From Nitrobacter hamburgensis X14 (GTDB lineage: Bacteria; Pseudomonadota; Alphaproteobacteria; Rhizobiales; Xanthobacteraceae), in contig NC_007964.1 of NCBI RefSeq assembly GCF_000013885.1, forward strand, positions 3,644,001 to 3,708,000: DNA of 64,000 nucleotides. Reading direction: 5' to 3'. Position 1 is the stretch's first letter, and every line of letters begins with the position of its first letter. Of this stretch, positions 51,078 to 57,712 are shown piece by piece. A program made the position numbers and the translations under genes. The notes beneath the pieces are model-generated. The model was not told where the DNA came from, did no database searches, and worked only from the letters and a program-made list of their open reading frames with translations.

Positions 51078-51692
51078 TTACTTACGCGCGATCTGTGGCT
51101 CAAACTCAATGGCGGTATCGGTTGTATCTTCGAGCGGTTTGCCGCTGTCATCGTCCACACCATTTGAGAGAAAAATCCGTTCCAACGGATCGGTGAAGGT
51201 TCCGCCTTTTACGATCGGTCTGGTCAATTCCGCCGCGCCGCATTCATCGACCATCAAATAATAGAACTGCCACTCTCCCGTCGGCTTAGGCGCGATTTGA
51301 GGGAGATCATCGAAGAGACTGCCGCTGGTTGCGCGCTCCACGCCAGCACCTTTCTTGGTCCGTGGCTGAGGAATATGAAACTCATCGCACGCCAAATCGA
51401 CGTTACAGAACGCCACCTTTATCTTGGCCTTATCGTTCCGGATTGCTTCGACGCCTTCGGAACGGTCAACGACCCAATCCGGGCCAGCGAACTGATCACG
51501 CAAGGCCCATGTGCCGTGATGGTACGAGAAGGTCCCAGCGGCGTTGGCAGCATGAAATGGCGTGGCGTTTGCAGCCTCATTGACAGCAACGTCGCGGATT
51601 TGCAGCAGCTTCGAGTGAACGAGCGTCATCGCGTTGAGCCGCCGGTCTACATCCCACGGCTCTTTCAGCAAGGTGGTATGAACAAATTCCAT
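51078..51692 (-). CDS. Hypothetical partner of the HTH-ImmA protein (204 aa)
   Basis: MEFVHTTLLKEPWDVDRRLN...FHAANAAGTFSYHHGTWALR. No catalytic motif recognised. It is first in a two-gene operon with the HTH-peptidase and is preceded by a large dyad. It might be an effector (toxin or exclusion protein), but nothing in the sequence proves it. Confidence 0.55.
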   Translation of the reverse strand: MEFVHTTLLKEPWDVDRRLNAMTLVHSKLLQIRDVAVNEAANATPFHAANAAGTFSYHHGTWALRDQFAGPDWVVDRSEGVEAIRNDKAKIKVAFCNVDLACDEFHIPQPRTKKGAGVERATSGSLFDDLPQIAPKPTGEWQFYYLMVDECGAAELTRPIVKGGTFTDPLERIFLSNGVDDDSGKPLEDTTDTAIEFEPQIARK

Positions 51693-51702
51693 GAATCATC
51701 TC

Positions 51703-51748
51703 AATGTCGATTTTCTTTACCTACTTGTAGGGATAAAAAATCGACATT
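51703..51748. promoter_or_regulatory. Long operator-like dyad of the HTH-ImmA operon
   Basis: Arms of 22 bp (51703-51724 and 51727-51748) are complementary at most positions, with perfect outer 12-mers AATGTCGATTTT and AAAATCGACATT. It is 11 bases upstream of the operon start and AT-rich at its centre, so it probably is the binding site of the XRE domain and overlaps the promoter. Confidence 0.65.
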
Positions 51749-51770
51749 ACAAGCAGGGTCGCTACTTTCC

Positions 51771-51950
51771 CTACCGTTTCGAAGCCGCTTTCTTTGCGAT
51801 TTCTTTCCGGCGCTTGGCAGTCACGCCTTCAGCCCGCGCCTTGCCGCCCATGCGATCTAGCGCAACCGCGGCGGCATCCTTACCACCTTCGATGGCGAGG
51901 TCTTCGCCTCGGAACCCTTCCCCACCCCGCGCATTACCTGAACGGACGGT
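51771..51950 (-). pseudogene. Fragment of a Lys/Ala-rich small protein
   Basis: The minus-strand frame ends GGKDAAAVALDRMGGKARAE, then RRKEIAKKAASKR, a C-terminus common in small basic proteins (GGKARAExLTxxRRxEIAKKAA). No start codon precedes it in frame before a TAG at 51951, so it looks truncated by the small-RNA array. Confidence 0.35.
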
Positions 51951-52015
51951 CTAGCAACCGTTCCCCCAAGGACTCCGACCCGTCGGTGATCCCCCTCGCT
52001 GGCGGGTCTCTTTGC
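51942..52015 (+). ncRNA. Putative small RNA unit 1
   Basis: Promoter GGAAC(51911)-N16-CATT. Terminator-like stem GACCCG 51977 / CGGGTC 52003, then TCTTTG. Predicted transcript about 74 bases starting near 51942. Confidence 0.4.
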
Positions 52016-52050
52016 TTCGGAACCTCTTGCCACCCCAGCGCATTATCCGG

Positions 52051-52127
52051 CTTGGCGGTCTTTTGGACGGCTACCGTCCAAAGCCCAACTCGGCCCGCTT
52101 CCTCGCCCGTAGCGGGCCATCCTTTTG
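52051..52127 (+). ncRNA. Putative small RNA unit 2
   Basis: Promoter GGAAC(52019)-N17-CATT. The transcript would contain an internal hairpin TTGGACGG-CTA-CCGTCCAA and end at GGCCCGCT / AGCGGGCC followed by CCTTTT. Confidence 0.5.
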
Positions 52128-52162
52128 CCAGGAACTCGCCACCTTCCCGCGCATTGACTCGA

Positions 52163-52239
52163 CCGGCACGGGAGAACTAACCCACAACCCCGCAATTCCC
52201 GGACCCAACTCGGCCCGCCACCCCGGCGGGCTTTCTTTG
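52163..52239 (+). ncRNA. Putative small RNA unit 3
   Basis: Promoter GGAAC(52131)-N16-CATT; terminator GCCCGCC / GGCGGGC then TTTCTTT ending 52239. Confidence 0.5.
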
Positions 52240-52275
52240 TCCAGGAACGCCGTCCCGCCCCAAGCGTTATCCGGA

Positions 52276-52350
52276 TGGAACGAGTGATCCACAGGCCCCC
52301 TCGATTCCCTAACCCCGATTAGGCCCACTGCGTTCAGCGGGCTTTTTTGG
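52276..52350 (+). ncRNA. Putative small RNA unit 4
   Basis: Promoter GGAAC(52244)-N16-CGTT (perfect elements); terminator GCCCACTG / CAGCGGGC with one mismatch then six T. Confidence 0.5.
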
Positions 52351-52401
52351 TGTGGGAGCCTCGCTGCCGGAACGCACGTCTGCCTCCGTGCGTTGCCAGT
52401 G

Positions 52402-52502
52402 CGGACGGGTCTGCAGCCCACTCCGAGCGTTAGGGTTCCTGGATGGGTATGCGGTCTCCGGCCGGATCCGCCGGTACTGCGGGCGCACCGGCGGATTTTT
52501 GT
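52402..52502 (+). ncRNA. Putative small RNA unit 5
   Basis: Promoter GGAAC(52369)-N17-CGTT; terminator ATCCGCCGGT / ACCGGCGGAT, T5. Shares promoter-proximal and terminator-proximal blocks with the unit at 9844-9980 in the small element. Confidence 0.5.
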
Positions 52503-52553
52503 GGAGTGGCGTTCAGGCCGGCGGCGACGCCGGGGCGGATTTTGTGCCGGTGT

Positions 52554-52631
52554 GGGCCGATGGCAGAACAGCAATACGGAGGCCCTTGCACGGTCTCAAA
52601 TCCTGGGTGCGAGTCCCAGGTCGGTCCCCCA
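52554..52631 (+). tRNA. tRNA-Ala(UGC)-like gene, degenerate D-arm
   Basis: 78 bases fold partly as a tRNA with encoded CCA: acceptor GGGCCGA / TCGGTCC, anticodon arm AGGCC-CTTGCAC-GGTCT with anticodon TGC (52587-52589), and T-arm CTGGG-TGCGAGT-CCCAG. The D-arm does not form the usual stem and lacks GG in the loop. It follows the small-RNA array on the same strand. Confidence 0.5.
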
Positions 52632-52683
52632 TCAATCTGCGATCAGCCGTTTCATCGTGAACTCGATCCGGACACTTCGGGGG

Positions 52684-52911
52684 TCAAGCATATGGTGGCA
52701 CTTCAACGAGTGTGCCTATCAAACGGAGCAATGCCTGTTGTTCTGGACCTTTTCCACTCCGGAGGAACTCTCCCAGATCAATATGCGAGAGCCGTCCGCC
52801 GGATGGGGAATTGGGTTGGTGGATGATAAAGGCATGCCCATCTGTGGGCTCACGACCCAAGTACCAGGAATCGCCATTCGGGCTTCGATACAATTCGCGG
52901 CGTTCCGTCAT
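52684..52911 (-). CDS. Conserved hypothetical protein (75 aa)
   Basis: MTERRELYRSPNGDSWYLGR, then HQPNSPSGGRLSHIDLGEFL and GPEQQALLRLIGTLV. Small proteins of this pattern are widespread in Bradyrhizobiaceae with unknown function. It opposes longer non-protein-like frames on the plus strand. Confidence 0.65.
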   Translation of the reverse strand: MTERRELYRSPNGDSWYLGREPTDGHAFIIHQPNSPSGGRLSHIDLGEFLRSGKGPEQQALLRLIGTLVEVPPYA

Positions 52912-52964
52912 AGGAATTGCACCTCAAGACTAAGCCAAGAGAGGAGCATACGGAGAGCAAAGCG

Positions 52965-53210
52965 CTAGTCCGCGCTCTTTAATCGCCTCATCGTGAATTC
53001 GATCTCGCCGCCGGGCAGCTCGCGCCAGGACTCAACCTTCGACATGTAGGCTGCGGCCGGCCAGCGATCGAGGAACATCCTCGCCGTCTCTCTGGCTTGG
53101 TCGCGGGGCTGCCGGAAGGTCTCGCGGGCATAGCCGTCATCGGACTGTCGGCGCCGGGCCGCCATCCGGTCGGCCAAGTCGCGGGGCGTTTTGGCCATGG
53201 GCATCGGCAC
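52965..53210 (-). CDS. Hypothetical basic protein (77-81 aa)
   Basis: Start uncertain (ATG 53210 or 53198). MAKTPRDLADRMAARRRQSD...ARETARMFLDRWPAAAYMSK ends with a beta hairpin (SWRELPGGEIEFTMRRLK). No family recognised; rhizobial phage-type small gene. Confidence 0.5.
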   Translation of the reverse strand: MPMPMAKTPRDLADRMAARRRQSDDGYARETFRQPRDQARETARMFLDRWPAAAYMSKVESWRELPGGEIEFTMRRLKSAD

Positions 53211-53231
53211 TCTATCCCATCAAGAAAGTCT

Positions 53232-53468
53232 CTAGTTCTGACGATCACGCAATCCCTTAACGCCGTTGTTCTCTGCGCAATGTTCGCAGCAATAGAACTT
53301 GCCTCCAGATTCAAGCCCATGCCCAACGATCCGAATACCGCAGTGCTCGCACACAGGAGCCAATGCGTGGATCGCACATTCGAAGCTGTCATAAGTGTGG
53401 GTTTTGCCGCCCATGGTGACTTGAAATGCCTTGTCGTAGTCGTTTCCGCAGGTTTCACACTGAGACAT
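53232..53468 (-). CDS. Zinc-ribbon-like small protein (78 aa)
   Basis: MSQCETCGNDYDKAFQVTMG, then FECAIHALAPVCEHCGIRIV and FYCCEHCAE. Eight Cys and several His make at least two zinc sites. Similar proteins occur in Rhizobiales and actinobacteria, of unknown function. Confidence 0.7.
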   Translation of the reverse strand: MSQCETCGNDYDKAFQVTMGGKTHTYDSFECAIHALAPVCEHCGIRIVGHGLESGGKFYCCEHCAENNGVKGLRDRQN

Positions 53469-53635
53469 GTTCACTCTCCCGCCTCGTCGTATTGGCGTTC
53501 AGTCAATCGCTCGTGACAGGATCTGTTCCATGGGGAGCGTCGTGGTGACAGTCGTTGCCGCTACGCCCCAAAACTACTTATCCCGAAGAAAAAATCCCTT
53601 ATTGGTCTCCCGCTCTCTCGGAATGTCCTGGCTTT

Positions 53636-53809
53636 TCATGACGTCGCCTCCATCGCCCCGCCCTTCTCTGCCGCTAACCGCTCCGCGCGCCGCAGAGCCT
53701 CGCCCTGCGACTGTGCGACGACGGGCGGGAGAACCTTGCTCCGGCCGCGAGCGGCGTGTTCAAAGGGCTGAACGCCGTAATACGTGATCGTCTTGGTGGT
53801 GCTCGTCAT
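53636..53809 (-). CDS. Small conserved hypothetical (57 aa)
   Basis: MTSTTKTITYYGVQPFEHAA...EALRRAERLAAEKGGAMEAT. The ITYYGVQPFE start is typical of a short rhizobial family. Its stop overlaps an ATG of a 21-residue frame on the same strand. Confidence 0.5.
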   Translation of the reverse strand: MTSTTKTITYYGVQPFEHAARGRSKVLPPVVAQSQGEALRRAERLAAEKGGAMEATS

Positions 53810-53978
53810 CGCTACGCTCCGATACTGTTGAGATCCTAATTCGACGGCCCAAACCGCCGTCCTTGACGCATTTGCTGCATTTAAATCTGGCCCAGTATTT
53901 TTCGGTGACGTCGGGCGGAGCATTCCATTTTTTACCGTTTCCACAGTCGCGACACTCCACCCAGACAATAGACACCAC
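53760..53978 (-). CDS. Putative zinc-binding small protein (72 aa)
   Basis: MVSIVWVECRDCGNGKKWNA then ARFKCSKCVKDGG: two CxxC pairs. Its 3' end overlaps the next gene by 50 bases in another frame, so the last third may not be native. Confidence 0.4.
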   Translation of the reverse strand: MVSIVWVECRDCGNGKKWNAPPDVTEKYWARFKCSKCVKDGGLGRRIRISTVSERSDDEHHQDDHVLRRSAL

Positions 53979-54077
53979 GCCAGCCGCCCCGATTTTGTTC
54001 TTGTAATGTTCTATTTAAGACTCACCGCTAACCGAGAGTCGAGTCCCGATTCGCATCGTCTTCGTTTAAAAACAATT

Positions 54078-54127
54078 CGATAATTCTACTGTTATATGTT
54101 GACAAACGGTAATTCTACCGTTTTACT
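54078..54127 (+). promoter_or_regulatory. Second operator region with early rightward promoter
   Basis: Dyads CGATAATTCTACTG (54078-54091) and CGGTAATTCTACCG (54107-54120) match those beside the repressor. TTGACA at 54099-54104 with a 17-base spacer to TTTACT (54122) makes a sigma-70-like promoter whose spacer holds the second dyad, so repressor binding would block it. Confidence 0.65.
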
Positions 54128-54168
54128 CCTCCCCACGATCCAACACCACAGGGACCGGGGAGAGAGTG

Positions 54169-54948
54169 ATGCGACCCGTAGTATCCGCGCACAGCCAGTC
54201 ATCGACTGTCCCGGCGCTTCACCTTCCAGCCACTGCCGCTCAACCCAGCCCGTTCGCCACCGGCGCCGCGCCGACTATGTCGAGCCGCGAGATCGCGGAT
54301 CTGGTCGAGAAGCGCCACGACAACGTCAAGCGCACCATCGAAACCCTTGTCGAACGCGGCGTAATCGTCCGTCCTCAATTTGAGGATGAACATTCCACCG
54401 ATGCGCTGGGTCGTTCCCGGACGGAACGCGTCTACCGGATCGGCAAGCGCGACAGCTACGTGATCGTCGCGCAGCTTTCTCCGGAGTTCACGGCTCGCCT
54501 CGTCGACCGATGGCAGGAGCTGGAGACGCAGGCGAGCCGCCCGGCCCTGCCTGCCAACTACGCCGCCGCCCTGCGCGAACTCGCCAGCACCGTCGAAGTC
54601 GTCGAACAGCAGCAGGCTCTGATCTCAGAGCAGCAGCCGAAGGTCGAGTTTTACGACCAGTTCGTCAAAGCCGATGGTTTGCTTGGGTATCAGGAAGCCG
54701 GCACTGCCGCCGGCTGCTATCCGAACAAGTTCTGCAACTGGTTGAAGATCGACCACCTGTTTTACCGCGGCAAAAAGCTGATGCCGCGATCACAGTTCGT
54801 CCGCCGTGGTCTCTTTGAGATCCGGCCCGAGTTAGACGCCGATGGCGAATCTCACCTCCGAGGCTGGGTCACGGCCAAGGGCGTGGAGCATTTCGCGAAA
54901 CATGCTCCAGATAACATCCGGATCACCTCTCGCGAGGTGAAGCCGTGA
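54169..54948 (+). CDS. Rha-family / KilAC-type phage antirepressor
   Basis: 259 residues. N-terminal Rha domain (MSSREIADLVEKRHDNVKRT, ERVYRIGKRDSYVIVAQLSP) and C-terminal ANT/KilAC domain (FYDQFVKADGLLGYQEAGTA, YRGKKLMPRSQFV). Such proteins antagonise the repressor or regulate early genes. First gene of the early rightward operon under the second operator. Confidence 0.88.
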   Translation: MRPVVSAHSQSSTVPALHLPATAAQPSPFATGAAPTMSSREIADLVEKRHDNVKRTIETLVERGVIVRPQFEDEHSTDALGRSRTERVYRIGKRDSYVIVAQLSPEFTARLVDRWQELETQASRPALPANYAAALRELASTVEVVEQQQALISEQQPKVEFYDQFVKADGLLGYQEAGTAAGCYPNKFCNWLKIDHLFYRGKKLMPRSQFVRRGLFEIRPELDADGESHLRGWVTAKGVEHFAKHAPDNIRITSREVKP

Positions 54949-55127
54949 CCACCTTCATCCGATCCATGTCCATCTTGCTCGCGGCCTCCGGCTGCGACCT
55001 TGGCGACGAGAGAGAGGTCCTGCGTACTCTCCAAGCCGACGCGGCCTTACAGGCGCGTGCCGGCGCCGCCACTAAGCGCAATTTCACCGACCGGGCCGTC
55101 ATCAGCGGGAGCCTCCAATGTCACTAA
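54945..55127 (+). CDS. Small hypothetical early protein (60 aa)
   Basis: GTG start overlapping the antirepressor stop; MTTFIRSMSILLAASGCDLG...RNFTDRAVISGSLQCH. Helical. Overlaps the next gene by 10 bases. Unknown function. Confidence 0.5.
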   Translation: MTTFIRSMSILLAASGCDLGDEREVLRTLQADAALQARAGAATKRNFTDRAVISGSLQCH

Positions 55128-55537
55128 ACGCAGCAGTCTCAAACCCCACCGTCGTCGACTTCTCGACGAGTGCGGCCACAGCACCGCGACGATCTGCGGG
55201 CATCGAAACCACGCACCCCGACGCCGCCCTTATCAAAGCCTGCATCAACTTTGCAGTCGCAGTGCGCGGTGCCAGCGGCGCCTTCGAAGCCGACCCGACC
55301 GCCGACAATGACTTCGCCAGAAGGATGGATGTCGTCCTGCTTAGGCGAGCCGAGAAACAACAGAATCTGATTGCCAGCCTTCGTCCGACAACTTTGGACG
55401 GACTGCGAGCGAAAGCCGCTGCCGCCGATATGGCGCTGACTTTCGATTTGGACACCTCCGCCAATCTCCTGTCGTCACTCTGTACCGACATCGCGAAATT
55501 TCACAGAGCGTCGAAGAACACGAGCGCGATCGTCTAG
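55118..55537 (+). CDS. Hypothetical early protein (139 aa)
   Basis: MSLNAAVSNPTVVDFSTSAA followed by helical HPDAALIKACINFAVAVRGA and MDVVLLRRAEKQQNLIASLR. Looks like a small alpha-helical protein. Operonic with neighbours. Confidence 0.55.
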   Translation: MSLNAAVSNPTVVDFSTSAATAPRRSAGIETTHPDAALIKACINFAVAVRGASGAFEADPTADNDFARRMDVVLLRRAEKQQNLIASLRPTTLDGLRAKAAAADMALTFDLDTSANLLSSLCTDIAKFHRASKNTSAIV

Positions 55538-55540
55538 CCC

Positions 55541-55645
55541 ATGACGATTGCGCGCGCTTTCATCGAGGACGCTTCCGCCCTGGTCGGCATCGCCCTCTTC
55601 ATTTCAACCGCCGCAATCTGGTCCGCAATCTTCTGCGGAGCGTGA
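55541..55645 (+). CDS. Micro membrane protein (34 aa)
   Basis: MTIARAFIEDASALVGIALF...AAIWSAIFCGA; one hydrophobic helix, 3 bases after the preceding stop. Coupled position supports translation. Confidence 0.4.
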   Translation: MTIARAFIEDASALVGIALFISTAAIWSAIFCGA

Positions 55646-55673
55646 CGGCCGCGTGCCGTTGATATGTGCCGAT

Positions 55674-56135
55674 ATGTTGCAAATCCCGGAAACGTCATCA
55701 GCCCTGAAGCCGATGCCGATCAAGCGCCGGCGGAAGCGGACCCCTTCACCATTCGACGTTATCGATAAAAACATCAGCCCTGTCACGGGCGAGGGCGACC
55801 TTGAGGGCGAGCTTGATCGCCTCGCGGCCTCGAATGAGGCCAGCGCCATGGTCGGCATTTATTGGGCCTATGTCGGTGCCGCCGAAGCTATCTTGGGGGA
55901 GGATAATAAGCCGAGGGCAGAGACGGCTGCCGATTTTCTCGGTGGAGAATGGTGTCATCTGATCAATAAGAGCTACGCAGTAGCAGATCGGCTGAAGCGT
56001 ATCCCCGTCACTCGCGGCAATGCCTATCTGGTCGCCGCCGCTCTGATGCATGCCGCTTCCGCCATGGGCGCCAACTTGACCGAGATTGCGGCTGTGGCCG
56101 GTGCCCTTGCGGTACGAGAGGCGGAGGCACGCTGA
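55674..56135 (+). CDS. Hypothetical early protein (153 aa), MLQIP leader
   Basis: Starts MLQIPETSSALKPMPIKRRR, then acidic and helical (GDLEGELDRLAASNEASAMV; AAALMHAASAMGANLTEIAA). Stop overlaps the next ATG (TGATG). The first five residues recur at the start of the two following genes. Confidence 0.6.
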   Translation: MLQIPETSSALKPMPIKRRRKRTPSPFDVIDKNISPVTGEGDLEGELDRLAASNEASAMVGIYWAYVGAAEAILGEDNKPRAETAADFLGGEWCHLINKSYAVADRLKRIPVTRGNAYLVAAALMHAASAMGANLTEIAAVAGALAVREAEAR

Positions 56136-56716
56136 TGTTGCAGCTTCCTGTTTCCAGCCCCAGCAAAGCCATTCCGACGTCTTCGCCGCCTGTTGAGGAC
56201 ACCACGTTCGACCGCATCCGTCGTCACAAGGTTCTTGGCGAACAGGTCCTTGCTCTCTGCGAGGTGGAAGATCAAACCGTGGCGGCGGCGCGGCCGATTT
56301 ACGGTAAGCAGCCCGTCGCTCTCATTGCTTGGCGTCATTATTCCCATATCGGCGGCGATGAGATCGCGAGGGTGCGTCGTGAGCTCCTTGACCGCGGTAT
56401 CCCTGCGGATGTCGTCGAGCGGGAGTATCTGGATGCAACGCGTCGCTATAGGGAACGGAAGGCTGAGTGCCTGCGCTGGAACAAGGCGGCGGGCGTCCAC
56501 CAGATCAACCAGCAAATCAAGGCCTTCATCAAAGAACGCAGGGATATCGTCCAGTCATTCATTGACGAGCCGCCGCGCACCGGGAAAGCAGCGTCAGCGC
56601 TGATCTTCTACCCTTTAGAGATTTACGAGGGGTGCGAGTTCGATGAACTCGCATGCGATTGCCTCCGAGGGATCGCCAAGTTTTTGTCGACGGACAATCC
56701 TGGCGAGATTGCGTGA
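56135..56716 (+). CDS. Hypothetical early protein (193 aa), MLQLP leader
   Basis: MLQLPVSSPSKAIPTSSPPV then HKVLGEQVLALCEVEDQTVA and ELLDRGIPADVVEREYLDAT. Helical; no catalytic motif. TGATG overlap on both sides. Confidence 0.6.
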   Translation: MLQLPVSSPSKAIPTSSPPVEDTTFDRIRRHKVLGEQVLALCEVEDQTVAAARPIYGKQPVALIAWRHYSHIGGDEIARVRRELLDRGIPADVVEREYLDATRRYRERKAECLRWNKAAGVHQINQQIKAFIKERRDIVQSFIDEPPRTGKAASALIFYPLEIYEGCEFDELACDCLRGIAKFLSTDNPGEIA

Positions 56717-57084
56717 TGTTGCAGATCCCCACCGTCTCTGCCGCACCGCGACGCACCCGCTCGACCCCGATCCGGCGCACCTTCGCAAAACTCGAAGCAC
56801 TCGACGAGCAGAAGAACCATGTCGATACCGAGAGCCGCGAATACAGCGATCTGATATCTCGCTGCGTCGCGCTGGCCGACAAGATCATCAGCATGTCGAC
56901 AAAAAACCTCGACGATGTTCTGCTCAAGATCGCGGCGGCTGGAGTTCACGCCGATCGCAACAACGACACCGCGCCGCTGACCGAATGGACCTTCACGCCT
57001 TCCGGTTTTGTCTGCGATGACGGACCATCGACGCTGCTGCTTTCCATCCGCGACGATCTCCGTCGCCTGCAGGAAGCGATCTGA
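56716..57084 (+). CDS. Hypothetical early protein (122 aa), MLQIP leader
   Basis: MLQIPTVSAAPRRTRSTPIR; helical middle (KNHVDTESREYSDLISRCVA). Last gene before the excisionase. Overlaps upstream gene by TGATG. Confidence 0.6.
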   Translation: MLQIPTVSAAPRRTRSTPIRRTFAKLEALDEQKNHVDTESREYSDLISRCVALADKIISMSTKNLDDVLLKIAAAGVHADRNNDTAPLTEWTFTPSGFVCDDGPSTLLLSIRDDLRRLQEAI

Positions 57085-57184
57085 TGCATAGGGCCCGCGG
57101 ATACAACGGGCGCGTCGGCAATGAGGGTGCTGATGGCCTAAGGTCGACGAATTGGCGTCTGTGCAGGCCCGGGAGGTACGCAGA

Positions 57185-57712
57185 TTGAGCCTCCCGGCAG
57201 AATCGATTCGACAGGACACGCCTCTCCGGCTTGCGGACGCGGCTAAGATCGCGTTCCCTGACGGATCGATGACGGTCGCCGGACTGCGCCGGGAACGTGA
57301 TCGGGATCGCCTCATCACTGAAATGGTCGCCGGCAAGGAATATACCACGCTGGCGCATATCGAACGGATGCGAGAGCTATGCCGCGTGTCAGTAAAGGTC
57401 CTCGACTTTGGAAGCGCCCACCCCGGCGGAAAGATGGGAAGATCGTCGGCTCCGCGGTCTGGGTCATCAAAGACGGCGGCAAACATATCGCCACAGGATG
57501 CCTTGCGATCCCGGCTGGCACGCGACCTCCAACCGAAGCCGAGCGAGCCCTCGCCAACTACATCGCGAACAAGTACACGCCGGTGCGGAAAGAGCGGAGC
57601 GTCGACATCATTGATATCGCCGACGTCCTCTCCATCTACCGGGACGACAAACGTAACGCATTTGAGACCGACGCGCTCAAGCGGAAATTCGACAACCGAA
57701 TCGCCCGTCTAA
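57185..57712 (+). CDS. Excisionase-like protein of the prophage
   Basis: Start TTG 57185 with GGGAGGTA upstream. Core PLRLADAAKIAFPDGSMTVA, LRRERDRDRLITEMVAGKEY, LAHIERMRELCR matches the copy at 11290. The frame continues 334 bases into the integrase gene; SPQDALRSRL is conserved, the final low-complexity stretch may be fortuitous. Expected to direct excision. Confidence 0.7.
   Translation: MSLPAESIRQDTPLRLADAAKIAFPDGSMTVAGLRRERDRDRLITEMVAGKEYTTLAHIERMRELCRVSVKVLDFGSAHPGGKMGRSSAPRSGSSKTAANISPQDALRSRLARDLQPKPSEPSPTTSRTSTRRCGKSGASTSLISPTSSPSTGTTNVTHLRPTRSSGNSTTESPV

Larger units (their letters stand above)
51911..52502 (+). repeat. Tandem array of five promoter-terminator units
   Basis: Five GGAAC elements at 51911, 52019, 52131, 52244 and 52369, spaced 108-125 bp. 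Each is followed at 16-17 bases by CATT or CGTT and, 35-95 bases on, by a G+C-rich hairpin with a T run. Units share phrases around the promoter (CCACCCC-GCGCATTA) and the terminator (CTCGGCCCGC) but diverge between. No protein-coding frame spans the array. Confidence 0.7.

Noticed and set aside
51911..52502. CRISPR array
   Set aside because: Repeats are imperfect, units are over 100 bp, contain promoter and terminator signals, and no cas gene is present.
52393..52968. 191-residue plus-strand frame
   Set aside because: Runs through the small-RNA unit, the tRNA-like gene and the opposite conserved gene; no protein-like sequence.
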